DNA of 10,527 bases from JAVHQB01 sp049299915 (lineage in GTDB: Bacteria; Patescibacteriota; Minisyncoccia; UBA6257; JAVHQB01), in assembly GCA_049299915.1 (NCBI GenBank), contig JBAQYG010000032.1, positions 1 through 10,527 of the forward strand, given 5' to 3'. Both the position numbers and the translations under genes were made by a program. Below are positions 1-5,702 of the stretch, piece by piece. Position 1 is the stretch's first letter, and every line of letters begins with the position of its first letter. The notes under the pieces are model-generated. The model searched no databases. It was not told the DNA's origin and was given only the letters and a program-made list of their open reading frames with translations.

Positions 1-787
1 ATTCCCTATTATTCACCAAACGTTTTGAAGTTTGACCAGCTCTGGCAATTTCTGTACCACCTTCAGTACAAGAATAGGTTTCATTTAAAACATTTACTTG
101 CGGAGGCCAATCAACAGGATGAATATAGGTAGTTAGTAAACTTTCTGGATAAGTAAAAGATACCCCTTGTTTAGAATCTGTAAGTTTTTTCCATGTGTAA
201 TTGATCTCAGGACAGGGAGTAAATTCACACTTGGGACCAGTACGTCCAACATAAGAACCGTCGGGACAAAGTTTGGCCTCCATAGTACAGGCCACTGGGA
301 TTATGGTTTGAGAATTTAATTGCCAAATAGAAAAATTAAGGAAGCTAGCAAAGCTTACCCAAAGGATATAGGGAATTAAAAGATACGCAGCTGACTTAGA
401 GACTTTGGAAAAAGCGATGATAGTTAAAAGAATGGCTATCCAAAGGATAATAATTTCTATAAAAGCATACGCCGGATTATGCATACCAAAAAAGATTATT
501 GACCAGAAAGTATTTAAAATAAGCTGAATAGCAAAAATACTTAAAGCTACTTTTACTGCTTTTTTCTCAGTTCCCTTTTCGTAAACTAAATAAGCAGCAA
601 TACCCATAAGAGCAAACAGAATTGTCCAAACAGGAGCAAAAAGCCAATTGGGTGGAGAGAAAGTTGGTTTAGTAATACCTGCAAACCAAGTAGGAATAGA
701 TGGTGTAGTGAAAATAGCCCCTACCATTCCAGCTAATTCACAAATAATTACAGCTAAAAGTATTTGACCAATATTTTTTGTTTTCAT
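1..787 (-). CDS. tspO: TspO/MBR-family membrane protein with Cys-rich extracytoplasmic C-terminal extension (3' end beyond the window)
   Basis: I translated this frame by hand: it opens at ATG 787-785 and stays open for 262 codons to the left edge, so the C-terminus is missing. Residues 1-160 form a TspO (tryptophan-rich sensory protein / peripheral benzodiazepine receptor) domain. Five hydrophobic helices lie near residues 6-27, 49-69, 79-101, 106-127 and 133-157. Family hallmarks are FSPPNWLFAPVWT (43-55), LNTFWSIIFF (91-100) and a W-V-S-F-A-S-F-L-N motif (143-151). Family members bind porphyrins and sterol-like ligands and are tied to stress or tetrapyrrole regulation; the ligand here is unknown. 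Canonical TspO is about 150-170 residues and stops after helix 5. This one continues for at least 100 more residues, with cysteines at 167, 174, 187 and 192 around CPDGSYVGRTGPKC, then a GVSFTYP stretch (208-214). Lysines cluster in loops 2-3 and 4-5, which by the positive-inside rule puts the extension outside. No Shine-Dalgarno motif precedes the ATG. Confidence 0.88.
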   Translation of the reverse strand, partial: MKTKNIGQILLAVIICELAGMVGAIFTTPSIPTWFAGITKPTFSPPNWLFAPVWTILFALMGIAAYLVYEKGTEKKAVKVALSIFAIQLILNTFWSIIFFGMHNPAYAFIEIIILWIAILLTIIAFSKVSKSAAYLLIPYILWVSFASFLNFSIWQLNSQTIIPVACTMEAKLCPDGSYVGRTGPKCEFTPCPEINYTWKKLTDSKQGVSFTYPESLLTTYIHPVDWPPQVNVLNETYSCTEGGTEIARAGQTSKRLVNNRE

Positions 788-810
788 ATGTATTTATTAA
801 AGTTAGTTTT

Positions 811-819
811 ATTATAGCA
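811..819 (-). promoter_or_regulatory. Extended -10 promoter for the TspO-family gene
   Basis: Read on the minus strand this is TGCTATAAT, a perfect extended -10 box (TGn-TATAAT). It would start transcription near position 804, leaving a leader of about 17 nt before the ATG at 787. There is no convincing -35 hexamer at 16-18 nt (the sequence there is close to AATGTA), which fits an extended -10 promoter that does not need one. Confidence 0.55.
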
Positions 820-845
820 AGAAATACTTTTTCTTACATTAATTC

Positions 846-874
846 TTGCAAGAAAAGACTATTTTGGTTATAGT
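846..874 (+). promoter_or_regulatory. Promoter for tRNA-Ser
   Basis: On the plus strand, TTGCAA (846-851) and TATAGT (869-874) are separated by 17 nt. They match the housekeeping -35 and -10 consensus at four and five of six positions. Transcription would start near 881, about 23 nt before the mature 5' end of the tRNA at 904. The -35 lies inside the perfect palindrome TTCTTGCAAGAA at 843-854. Confidence 0.55.
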
Positions 875-903
875 AAAGCGTTAAAATTGAAAAGTAGCTT
901 ATT

Positions 904-989
904 GGAGAGGTCGCATAGTTGGTCTAGTGCGCGCGCTTGGAAAGCGCGTAACCCGCAAGGGTTCGCGAGTTCGAATCTCGCCCTCTCCG
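904..989 (+). tRNA. tRNA-Ser, anticodon GGA
   Basis: The cloverleaf folds completely by eye. The acceptor stem is GGAGAGG (904-910) with CCTCTCC (982-988), and the discriminator is G989. The D stem is GCA (913-915) with TGC (928-930). The anticodon stem CGCGC (932-936) pairs with GCGCG (944-948) around the loop TTGGAAA, giving anticodon GGA at 939-941, which reads UCC and UCU. A long class II variable arm, AACCC-GCAA-GGGTT (950-963), is the serine signature together with the 86-nt length. The T stem GCGAG (965-969) pairs with CTCGC (977-981) around TTCGAAT. The 3' CCA is not encoded, because GCA follows the acceptor stem, so it must be added by a CCA-adding enzyme. This is the only plus-strand gene seen in the window. 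Confidence 0.97.
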
Positions 990-995
990 CATATT

Positions 996-1024
996 AAAAA
1001 ACTCCCAAACGGGAGTATTTTTAT
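996..1024. terminator. Bidirectional intrinsic terminator between tRNA-Ser and htpX
   Basis: ACTCCC (1001-1006) and GGGAGT (1011-1016) form a perfect 6-bp stem with the loop AAAC. On the plus strand ATTTTTATT follows. On the minus strand the stem is followed by TTTTT, complementary to the A-run at 996-1000. Convergent transcripts from the tRNA (ending at 989) and from lemA-htpX (ending at 1035) could therefore share this one hairpin. Confidence 0.8.
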
Positions 1025-1034
1025 TAATCTAATT

Positions 1035-1958
1035 TTATACCGAACGAAGCAGTTTAATTCTTTCTTCTATGGGTGGATGAGTGTCAAAGAGACCCAAAAA
1101 CCAGTTTCTTTTGCCCTGTACATCGTTTTTAACTGGTGAGGCTATAAATAACGACTGAACGTTAGAAGGCACGTTTAATTTATGCTCATCACGAGAAATG
1201 TCTTCTAGGGCTTCAGCTAATCCTTCGGGAAATCTAGTAATGATAGCGGCACTTGAATCTGCTAAATATTCACGCTTTCGAGAAATAGCCATTTGTAAAA
1301 GAGTAGCAGCTAGAGGAGCTAAAATCATTCCTACTAGTGCTAAAATTCCTATAATAGCTGATGTTGAAGAATCATCGTCACGACTACGAGAGCGACTGGA
1401 ACGAGCACCAATATTTACCATGATAGAAATGATACCTACCATGGTAACGGCAATACTTGAAAGTAAGATATCGTAATTTTTGATATGAGATAATTCGTGG
1501 GCTAAGACTCCTTCCAATTTTCTTTTACTTTTTAAATCAGGGGTACCATCGGGATTATAGGAAAGCATATTAATTAAGCCTGTGGTAATACAAATCACTG
1601 AATTCTTGGGATTACGACCAGTGGCAAAAGCATTGGGAGCTAGGTCGTCTATGACATAGAGCTCGGGTGTAGGTAGTCCCACTGTTATAGCCAAATTTTC
1701 TACCAAATCACTGATGTAAGGATTATCTTCTTTAGCTGCCTTATGGGCTCTAACAGAACGAAGAATTATGTCTTTAGAAAACCAATAGCTCACCCAAACT
1801 TGAGCCAAACTTAAAATGACGGCCAAATAAAAAATACCTGGATTGTCATAGACTCTGGACAATAAATAGCCCAAACCACCAATCAAAGTGGCAAAGCCAA
1901 ATAATAGGAACCAGGTCTTTAAAATGTTCCTCTTAGAGGTATCGTAAAGATTGACCAT
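1035..1958 (-). CDS. htpX: HtpX, M48-family membrane zinc metalloprotease
   Basis: HtpX is a membrane-embedded zinc endopeptidase that degrades misfolded membrane proteins with its active site facing the cytoplasm. The zinc-binding motif HELSH is at residues 154-158, with E155 the catalytic glutamate. The third ligand is E230 in SRKREYLAD, the usual M48 arrangement. Hydrophobic segments lie near 13-35, 42-60, 163-185 and 202-222. LYVIDDLAPNAFATGR (100-115) matches the conserved M48B stretch before the active site. The C-terminal FDTHPPIEERI (291-301) is the conserved HPP segment. At 307 residues it has normal family length. A Ser/Arg-then-Asp run (187-198) lies between helices 3 and 4. The gene follows lemA by 12 nt, a widespread lemA-htpX pairing, and is very probably co-transcribed with it. 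The leader is AT-rich with no Shine-Dalgarno motif. It ends at TAA just before the shared terminator. Confidence 0.96.
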   Translation of the reverse strand: MVNLYDTSKRNILKTWFLLFGFATLIGGLGYLLSRVYDNPGIFYLAVILSLAQVWVSYWFSKDIILRSVRAHKAAKEDNPYISDLVENLAITVGLPTPELYVIDDLAPNAFATGRNPKNSVICITTGLINMLSYNPDGTPDLKSKRKLEGVLAHELSHIKNYDILLSSIAVTMVGIISIMVNIGARSSRSRSRDDDSSTSAIIGILALVGMILAPLAATLLQMAISRKREYLADSSAAIITRFPEGLAEALEDISRDEHKLNVPSNVQSLFIASPVKNDVQGKRNWFLGLFDTHPPIEERIKLLRSV

Positions 1959-1970
1959 TTAAAACTAAAA

Positions 1971-2516
1971 TTAGAATTCGACTTTGACGTTGTCTCTCTC
2001 TTCGGGCTTAGAAGTCTCGAAGTATTTCTCTTCTGTATAACCCAACATTTTAGCAGCAATATTAGAGGGGAAAGTAACCAATTTGGTATTGTAACTTTCC
2101 ACGGCTCCATTGAAGAATCTGCGAGCAGATTGAATCTTGTCTTCAGTATCTACTAACTCTCTCTGGAGTTCCAAGAAATTCTGGTTAGATTTAAGATCAG
2201 GATAGCTTTCAGCTACGGCGTAAATCTGGGGTAAGAGTCTAGAAACTGCGTCATTAGCAGATAATTTGTCAGAAGTAGTAGTAGCCTTTTCAAAGTTAGT
2301 GCGTGCTTCAGTGACTTTCATTAAAACGCCTTCTTCTTGTTTGGCATACCCCTTAACGGTATTTACCAAATTAGGAATGACATCGAAACGTCTTTTTAAT
2401 TGAACGTCGATATCAGAAAAAGCATTCTTTACTCTTTGCTTGGCTTGAGCCAAGGAATTATAGAGGCCAATGAGAAACAAAACTATGGCACCTATTATGA
2501 TTAATGCAATGATCAT
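1971..2516 (-). CDS. lemA: LemA family protein
   Basis: This 181-residue protein has one N-terminal hydrophobic anchor (residues 2-19) followed by a helical domain, as is normal for LemA. The block NSLAQAKQRVKNAFSDIDVQ (20-39), followed by LKRRFDVIPNLVNTVKGYAKQE, is the family signature. FLELQRELVDTEDKIQSARR (residues 113-132) is the second conserved block, followed by a N-G-A-V-E-S-Y-N segment. The molecular role is not settled. LemA is commonly encoded next to HtpX or other membrane proteins and is usually viewed as a membrane-associated helical-bundle protein, so a link with HtpX function is inference from context. The start ATG at 2516 directly precedes the hydrophobic anchor, and no alternative fits better. 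Its own promoter lies in the 63-nt gap after groEL. No Shine-Dalgarno motif is seen. Confidence 0.95.
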   Translation of the reverse strand: MIIALIIIGAIVLFLIGLYNSLAQAKQRVKNAFSDIDVQLKRRFDVIPNLVNTVKGYAKQEEGVLMKVTEARTNFEKATTTSDKLSANDAVSRLLPQIYAVAESYPDLKSNQNFLELQRELVDTEDKIQSARRFFNGAVESYNTKLVTFPSNIAAKMLGYTEEKYFETSKPEERDNVKVEF

Positions 2517-2549
2517 TTTATAAATTTAAATTATTTAATAAGTAAATTA

Positions 2550-2578
2550 ATTATAGCGAACATTTAATTTAGGGGCAA
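2550..2578 (-). promoter_or_regulatory. Promoter of lemA-htpX
   Basis: On the minus strand, TTGCCC (plus 2573-2578) and a perfect TATAAT (plus 2550-2555) are separated by 17 nt. Transcription would start near 2543, about 27 nt upstream of the lemA ATG. The -35 lies immediately after the groEL stop codon (2580-2582). No GC-rich terminator hairpin separates groEL from this promoter, so readthrough from groESL is also possible. Confidence 0.6.
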
Positions 2579-2579
2579 A

Positions 2580-4214
2580 TTAGTAGTCCCCTCCCATATC
2601 GGGCATAGATGCTTCGTGATTATGCTCTTTTTTGTCAGGGGCTTCTGTAATGACCGCTTGAGTAGTTAAAAACATACCAGCAATAGAAGAAGCTTTCTCT
2701 AAAGCAATGCGAGTCACTTTCTTGGGATCTATGACTCCAGATTTTAATAAGTCTTCAAATTCTCCTGTAGCAGCATTGAATCCATACCCATCGCTAGCTT
2801 CACGGGCTTTTTGAGCAATAACTGCTCCATCTAGCCCAGCGTTAGTAGCAATTTGTCTAATGGGCTCTTCTAAAGCTCTTTTTATAATAGCCACTCCGGT
2901 TTTTTCATCCTCATCATCGACTTTCAAATTATCTAGTTTAGCGGCAGCCCTAAGAAGAGCTACACCACCTCCGGCGACTATACCTTCTTCAACAGCTGCC
3001 TTAGTGGCATGAACGGCATCCTCTATTCTCTGTTGAATTTCTTTTTGTTCTACCTCGGTAGCAGCACCGGCTTTTATAACCGCTACTCCTCCAGATAATT
3101 TAGCCTGTCTTTCTTGTAATTTTTCTTTATCGTAATTGGAAGTAGATTTTTCTAAAGCCATTTTTATTTGCGATAAACGCGCTTCTATATTTTTCTTTTC
3201 TCCTTTGCCGCCAACAAGAATAGTATTATCTTTGGTAATCACTACTCGGCGAGCTTGGCCCAACATTTCTAGAGTAGTATTTTCTATTTTAAGACCTAAT
3301 TGTTCAGTAATGACACTACCACCAGTAACAGCTGCTATGTCCTCTAGCTGTTCTTTACGACTATCACCAAACCCAGGTGCTTTCACGGCAACGGCATTTA
3401 AAATTCCTCTTAATTTATTAACTATCAAAGTGGCCAGGGCTTCTCCATCTATATCATCGGCAATAATCACTAATTCTTTTTTACCAGTTTTTACTATCTT
3501 ATCAAGTACTGGCAGAATATCATTAATGGCAGAAATCTTTTTATCGGTAATTAAAATATAGGGCTCATCAAGAACAGCTTCCATTCTATCGGCATTAGTA
3601 ACCATATAGGGAGAAGCATATCCTCTATCAAATTCTAAACCTTCAACAATTTCATTACTTAAGCCAGTGCTCTGGGATTCTTCCACTGTAATAACACCAT
3701 CTTTGCCAACTTTGGCCATAATCTCGGCTATCATCTCGCCTATTTTTATATCACGAGCAGAAATAGCTCCAATATTTGCAACATCGGTTTTGTTATTAAC
3801 ATCTACTGGCTTCTTTATTTCTTCTAAATAATCTGTCACAAATTTAACAGCTTTATCCATGCCGCTCTTAAGTTTTAAAGCATTGGCTCCAGCAGTTACA
3901 TTTTTTAAGCCAGCATTAATCATAGACCAAGCTAAAACTACAGCCGTAGTGCTACCATCACCAGCTAATTCCTTTGTTTTCTCAGAAGCTTCTTTAACGA
4001 GAGAAGCTCCTACATTTTCCACTTTATCTTCAAGTTCAATTTCTTTAGCAATAGTGACACCATCATTGGTAATCATAGGGGAACCAAAGCCTTTGTCTAT
4101 AACAACATGAGCTCCTTTAGGACCAAGAGTAATTTTGACGGCATTGGCTAATTTATCAACACCATTTTTTAAAGACTGGCGAGATTTGTCATCAAATAAA
4201 ATTTGTTTGGACAT
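2580..4214 (-). CDS. groEL: Chaperonin GroEL (Hsp60)
   Basis: GroEL forms the double-ring ATP-driven folding chamber in the cytoplasm and works with GroES. The 544 residues cover the whole family length. ATP-site motifs are present: ITLGPKG (28-34), NDGVTI (50-55) and GDGSTTA (85-91), where D86 corresponds to the catalytic aspartate of E. coli GroEL. The apical domain includes GLEFDRGYASPYM and the KAPGFGDSRK stretch. RIEDAVHATKAAVEEGIVAGGG is the conserved C-terminal intermediate/equatorial block containing the second essential Asp. The tail is unusual: instead of a Gly-Gly-Met repeat it has a His/Glu-containing segment and ends MPDMGGDY. The gene follows groES by 29 nt in the classical order and should be driven by the groES promoter and CIRCE-like operator. 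The start at MSKQILFDD matches the family N-terminus. The leader has no Shine-Dalgarno motif. Confidence 0.98.
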   Translation of the reverse strand: MSKQILFDDKSRQSLKNGVDKLANAVKITLGPKGAHVVIDKGFGSPMITNDGVTIAKEIELEDKVENVGASLVKEASEKTKELAGDGSTTAVVLAWSMINAGLKNVTAGANALKLKSGMDKAVKFVTDYLEEIKKPVDVNNKTDVANIGAISARDIKIGEMIAEIMAKVGKDGVITVEESQSTGLSNEIVEGLEFDRGYASPYMVTNADRMEAVLDEPYILITDKKISAINDILPVLDKIVKTGKKELVIIADDIDGEALATLIVNKLRGILNAVAVKAPGFGDSRKEQLEDIAAVTGGSVITEQLGLKIENTTLEMLGQARRVVITKDNTILVGGKGEKKNIEARLSQIKMALEKSTSNYDKEKLQERQAKLSGGVAVIKAGAATEVEQKEIQQRIEDAVHATKAAVEEGIVAGGGVALLRAAAKLDNLKVDDEDEKTGVAIIKRALEEPIRQIATNAGLDGAVIAQKAREASDGYGFNAATGEFEDLLKSGVIDPKKVTRIALEKASSIAGMFLTTQAVITEAPDKKEHNHEASMPDMGGDY

Positions 4215-4243
4215 GGTAATGAGTTTATAAAGTTATATAGTAA

Positions 4244-4537
4244 TTATTCTGTAAGGATGGCAAGAACATCGGATTCACGTACAACTAAATACTCCTTATC
4301 GTTTATTTTTATATCACTAGGGGCATATTGGGTAAATACTACTGTGTCGCCCACTTTAACAGACATGGGAATTAAATCACCATCCTCATTTATTTTTCCA
4401 GGACCAGCAGCCATAACTTTACCAAGAGAAGAATGATTTTCAGCTGTTTCAGGAATAACAATTCCTGAAGCGCTCATTTTTTCTTCTTTTATTTTTTCTA
4501 TGAACAGATGATCTGATAAGGGTTTTATATTCTCCAT
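4244..4537 (-). CDS. groES: Co-chaperonin GroES (Hsp10)
   Basis: GroES is the heptameric lid that caps GroEL. The 97-residue length is normal. The N-terminal IKPLSDHLFIEKI (4-16) is the conserved family block. The mobile loop near residues 17-37 contains the GroEL-docking tripeptide region GIVIP (25-29). VGDTVVFTQYAP (62-73) and EYLVVRESDVLAIL (82-95) are the standard C-terminal blocks. The gene is the first of the groES-groEL unit, 97 nt from the rmuC stop, and has its own consensus promoter plus a CIRCE-like palindrome in its leader. The predicted transcript start near 4596 gives a leader of about 58 nt. That leader has no strong Shine-Dalgarno motif, only a weak AAAGA too far from the ATG. 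Confidence 0.98.
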   Translation of the reverse strand: MENIKPLSDHLFIEKIKEEKMSASGIVIPETAENHSSLGKVMAAGPGKINEDGDLIPMSVKVGDTVVFTQYAPSDIKINDKEYLVVRESDVLAILTE

Positions 4538-4570
4538 AGTAAATCTTTAAATTTAATTAATAACAATTGA

Positions 4571-4597
4571 TTAGCAATCAACACTTGAGATTGCCAA
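4571..4597 (-). promoter_or_regulatory. CIRCE-like inverted repeat (probable HrcA operator) of groES-groEL
   Basis: On the minus strand this reads TTGGCAATC, nine bases, then GATTGCTAA. The classical CIRCE is TTAGCACTC-N9-GAGTGCTAA. Arm length and the nine-base spacer are exact. The arms match the consensus at seven of nine positions (left) and eight of nine (right). The shared change, A for C at arm position 7, is mirrored in the other arm, so symmetry is kept there; only arm position 3 breaks it. The element begins at about the predicted transcription start (+1 to about +26), the usual place for HrcA repression. HrcA itself is not encoded in this window. Confidence 0.85.
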
Positions 4598-4602
4598 TGA
4601 GA

Positions 4603-4630
4603 ATTATAGTCAGAATGAAACTACTGTCAA
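4603..4630 (-). promoter_or_regulatory. Consensus housekeeping promoter of groES-groEL
   Basis: On the minus strand a perfect TTGACA (plus 4625-4630) and a perfect TATAAT (plus 4603-4608) are separated by 16 nt. It is the strongest-looking promoter in the window. It lies between the rmuC stop codon (4635-4637) and the CIRCE-like repeat, so groESL has its own start inside the gene array. Confidence 0.85.
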
Positions 4631-4634
4631 GAGT

Positions 4635-5690
4635 TTAAGATTCTTCTTCCTCTTCATCGTCGTCATCATCCCCTTCTTTCAATCCTTTTGGTTTATCAAT
4701 TTTCTCAGGAGTAATTTCTATATCTAAATCTGTAATCTTTCTAACATCTTTTCCAAATTTACCCATTTCTTTGTAAGCATCATTGAAGGCTCCAACTGTG
4801 GTTTTAAGATGTTCACCCAATTTCTTAAGATAGATCTCAAAGCCTTTTAGGTGCGAAGAGAGGTCTCTTAATTTTTCCTGCATATCACCAAAAGAGTTTT
4901 CTATCTTTTCATCCCGTAGTCCTTGAACAACCATCTGCAGATAAACCCATAAAGTAGTAGGGGCCACTATATAAACATGTTTTTCTACCATAGCGTATTC
5001 TACGAGAGAGCGCGTATTACTTTTGAGAGCGCCTACGTTATCCGTTAAAATATCGTAATAAATAGCCTCTGAAGGGATAAACATGAAAGCGAATTCTGTG
5101 GTTCCCTCCTTGGGGCGAATATATTTAGAGGTTTCTTCTATTCTTTTTTTAATATCTTCGGAAACTGCTTTATCCCATTTGGCTTTTTCTGTTTCATTCT
5201 TTTCACTCAAGAGCTTGTTGTAATTTTCTAAAGGGAATTTGGAATCAACTGGAATAATTTTCTTTTTATATAAAATAGCTACATCTACCGCATCCCCATT
5301 TTGGAATTCGTATTGTTCCTTATAGGCCGTAGGAGGAAGAGCATTACTTAAAACCATAGATAATTGATACTCTCCCAAATTGCCTCTAAGTTTGCTGTTT
5401 TGTAAAATATTCTGCAGATTTTGCAATTGATCTGCGAAACCAATAACTTGTTTATTGGTATCGTCTAATTTAGTAACTTTTTCTGTGATATCGCGGGTTA
5501 CAAAATTTAAATCTTTTAACCTTTCATCTAGAGTCCTATGAATATCAGAGATTTGACCCTGTAAGAGACTTAAGGATTGATTGTCTTGTGGCTTACTGGT
5601 CAATTTTTTAAGATACCACAAAACAATGGCCATAAAAATGGCGAAGATTATAATAGAGATTATGCTTAAAATTAGAAGAGGGGTAGACAT
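4635..5690 (-). CDS. rmuC: RmuC-family DNA recombination protein
   Basis: RmuC proteins are predicted nuclease-fold proteins; E. coli rmuC affects recombination between inverted repeats, and the biochemical activity is poorly defined. This 351-residue copy is shorter than E. coli RmuC (about 475). Residues 5-26 form one N-terminal transmembrane segment. Residues about 37-100 are predicted to be helical coiled coil. The RmuC domain starts at LRGNLGEYQL (101-110). It includes VDVAILYKKKIIPVDSKFPL (135-154), in which D136, D149 and K151 fit the predicted PD-(D/E)xK nuclease site. FMFIPSEAIYYDIL (202-215) and IVAPTTLWVYLQMV (241-254) are further family blocks. The protein ends in an uninterrupted acidic run (D341-E350), which is unusual. 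rarA lies 12 nt upstream, so the two are very likely co-transcribed, which fits a shared role in genome maintenance. Confidence 0.93.
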   Translation of the reverse strand: MSTPLLILSIISIIIFAIFMAIVLWYLKKLTSKPQDNQSLSLLQGQISDIHRTLDERLKDLNFVTRDITEKVTKLDDTNKQVIGFADQLQNLQNILQNSKLRGNLGEYQLSMVLSNALPPTAYKEQYEFQNGDAVDVAILYKKKIIPVDSKFPLENYNKLLSEKNETEKAKWDKAVSEDIKKRIEETSKYIRPKEGTTEFAFMFIPSEAIYYDILTDNVGALKSNTRSLVEYAMVEKHVYIVAPTTLWVYLQMVVQGLRDEKIENSFGDMQEKLRDLSSHLKGFEIYLKKLGEHLKTTVGAFNDAYKEMGKFGKDVRKITDLDIEITPEKIDKPKGLKEGDDDDDEEEEES

Positions 5691-5702
5691 ATAATTTTAA
5701 TT

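Noticed and set aside
818..836. Possible hairpin AAGAAA...TTTCTT upstream of the TspO -10
   Set aside because: It is a low-complexity A/T stem lying upstream of the predicted transcript start, so it would not be in the RNA and is probably chance.
927..1139. Plus-strand open frame of 70 codons
   Set aside because: It begins inside tRNA-Ser, crosses the terminator hairpin and overlaps the htpX 3' end on the other strand, and it shows no protein-like features.
1919..2110. Minus-strand open frame overlapping the lemA end and htpX start
   Set aside because: It is out of frame with two well-supported genes across their junction and has no recognisable features.
1198..4436. Several plus-strand open frames of 77-141 codons opposite htpX, groEL and groES
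   Set aside because: They lie antisense to strongly recognised genes, have no promoter or leader of their own, and their composition reflects the complementary codons.
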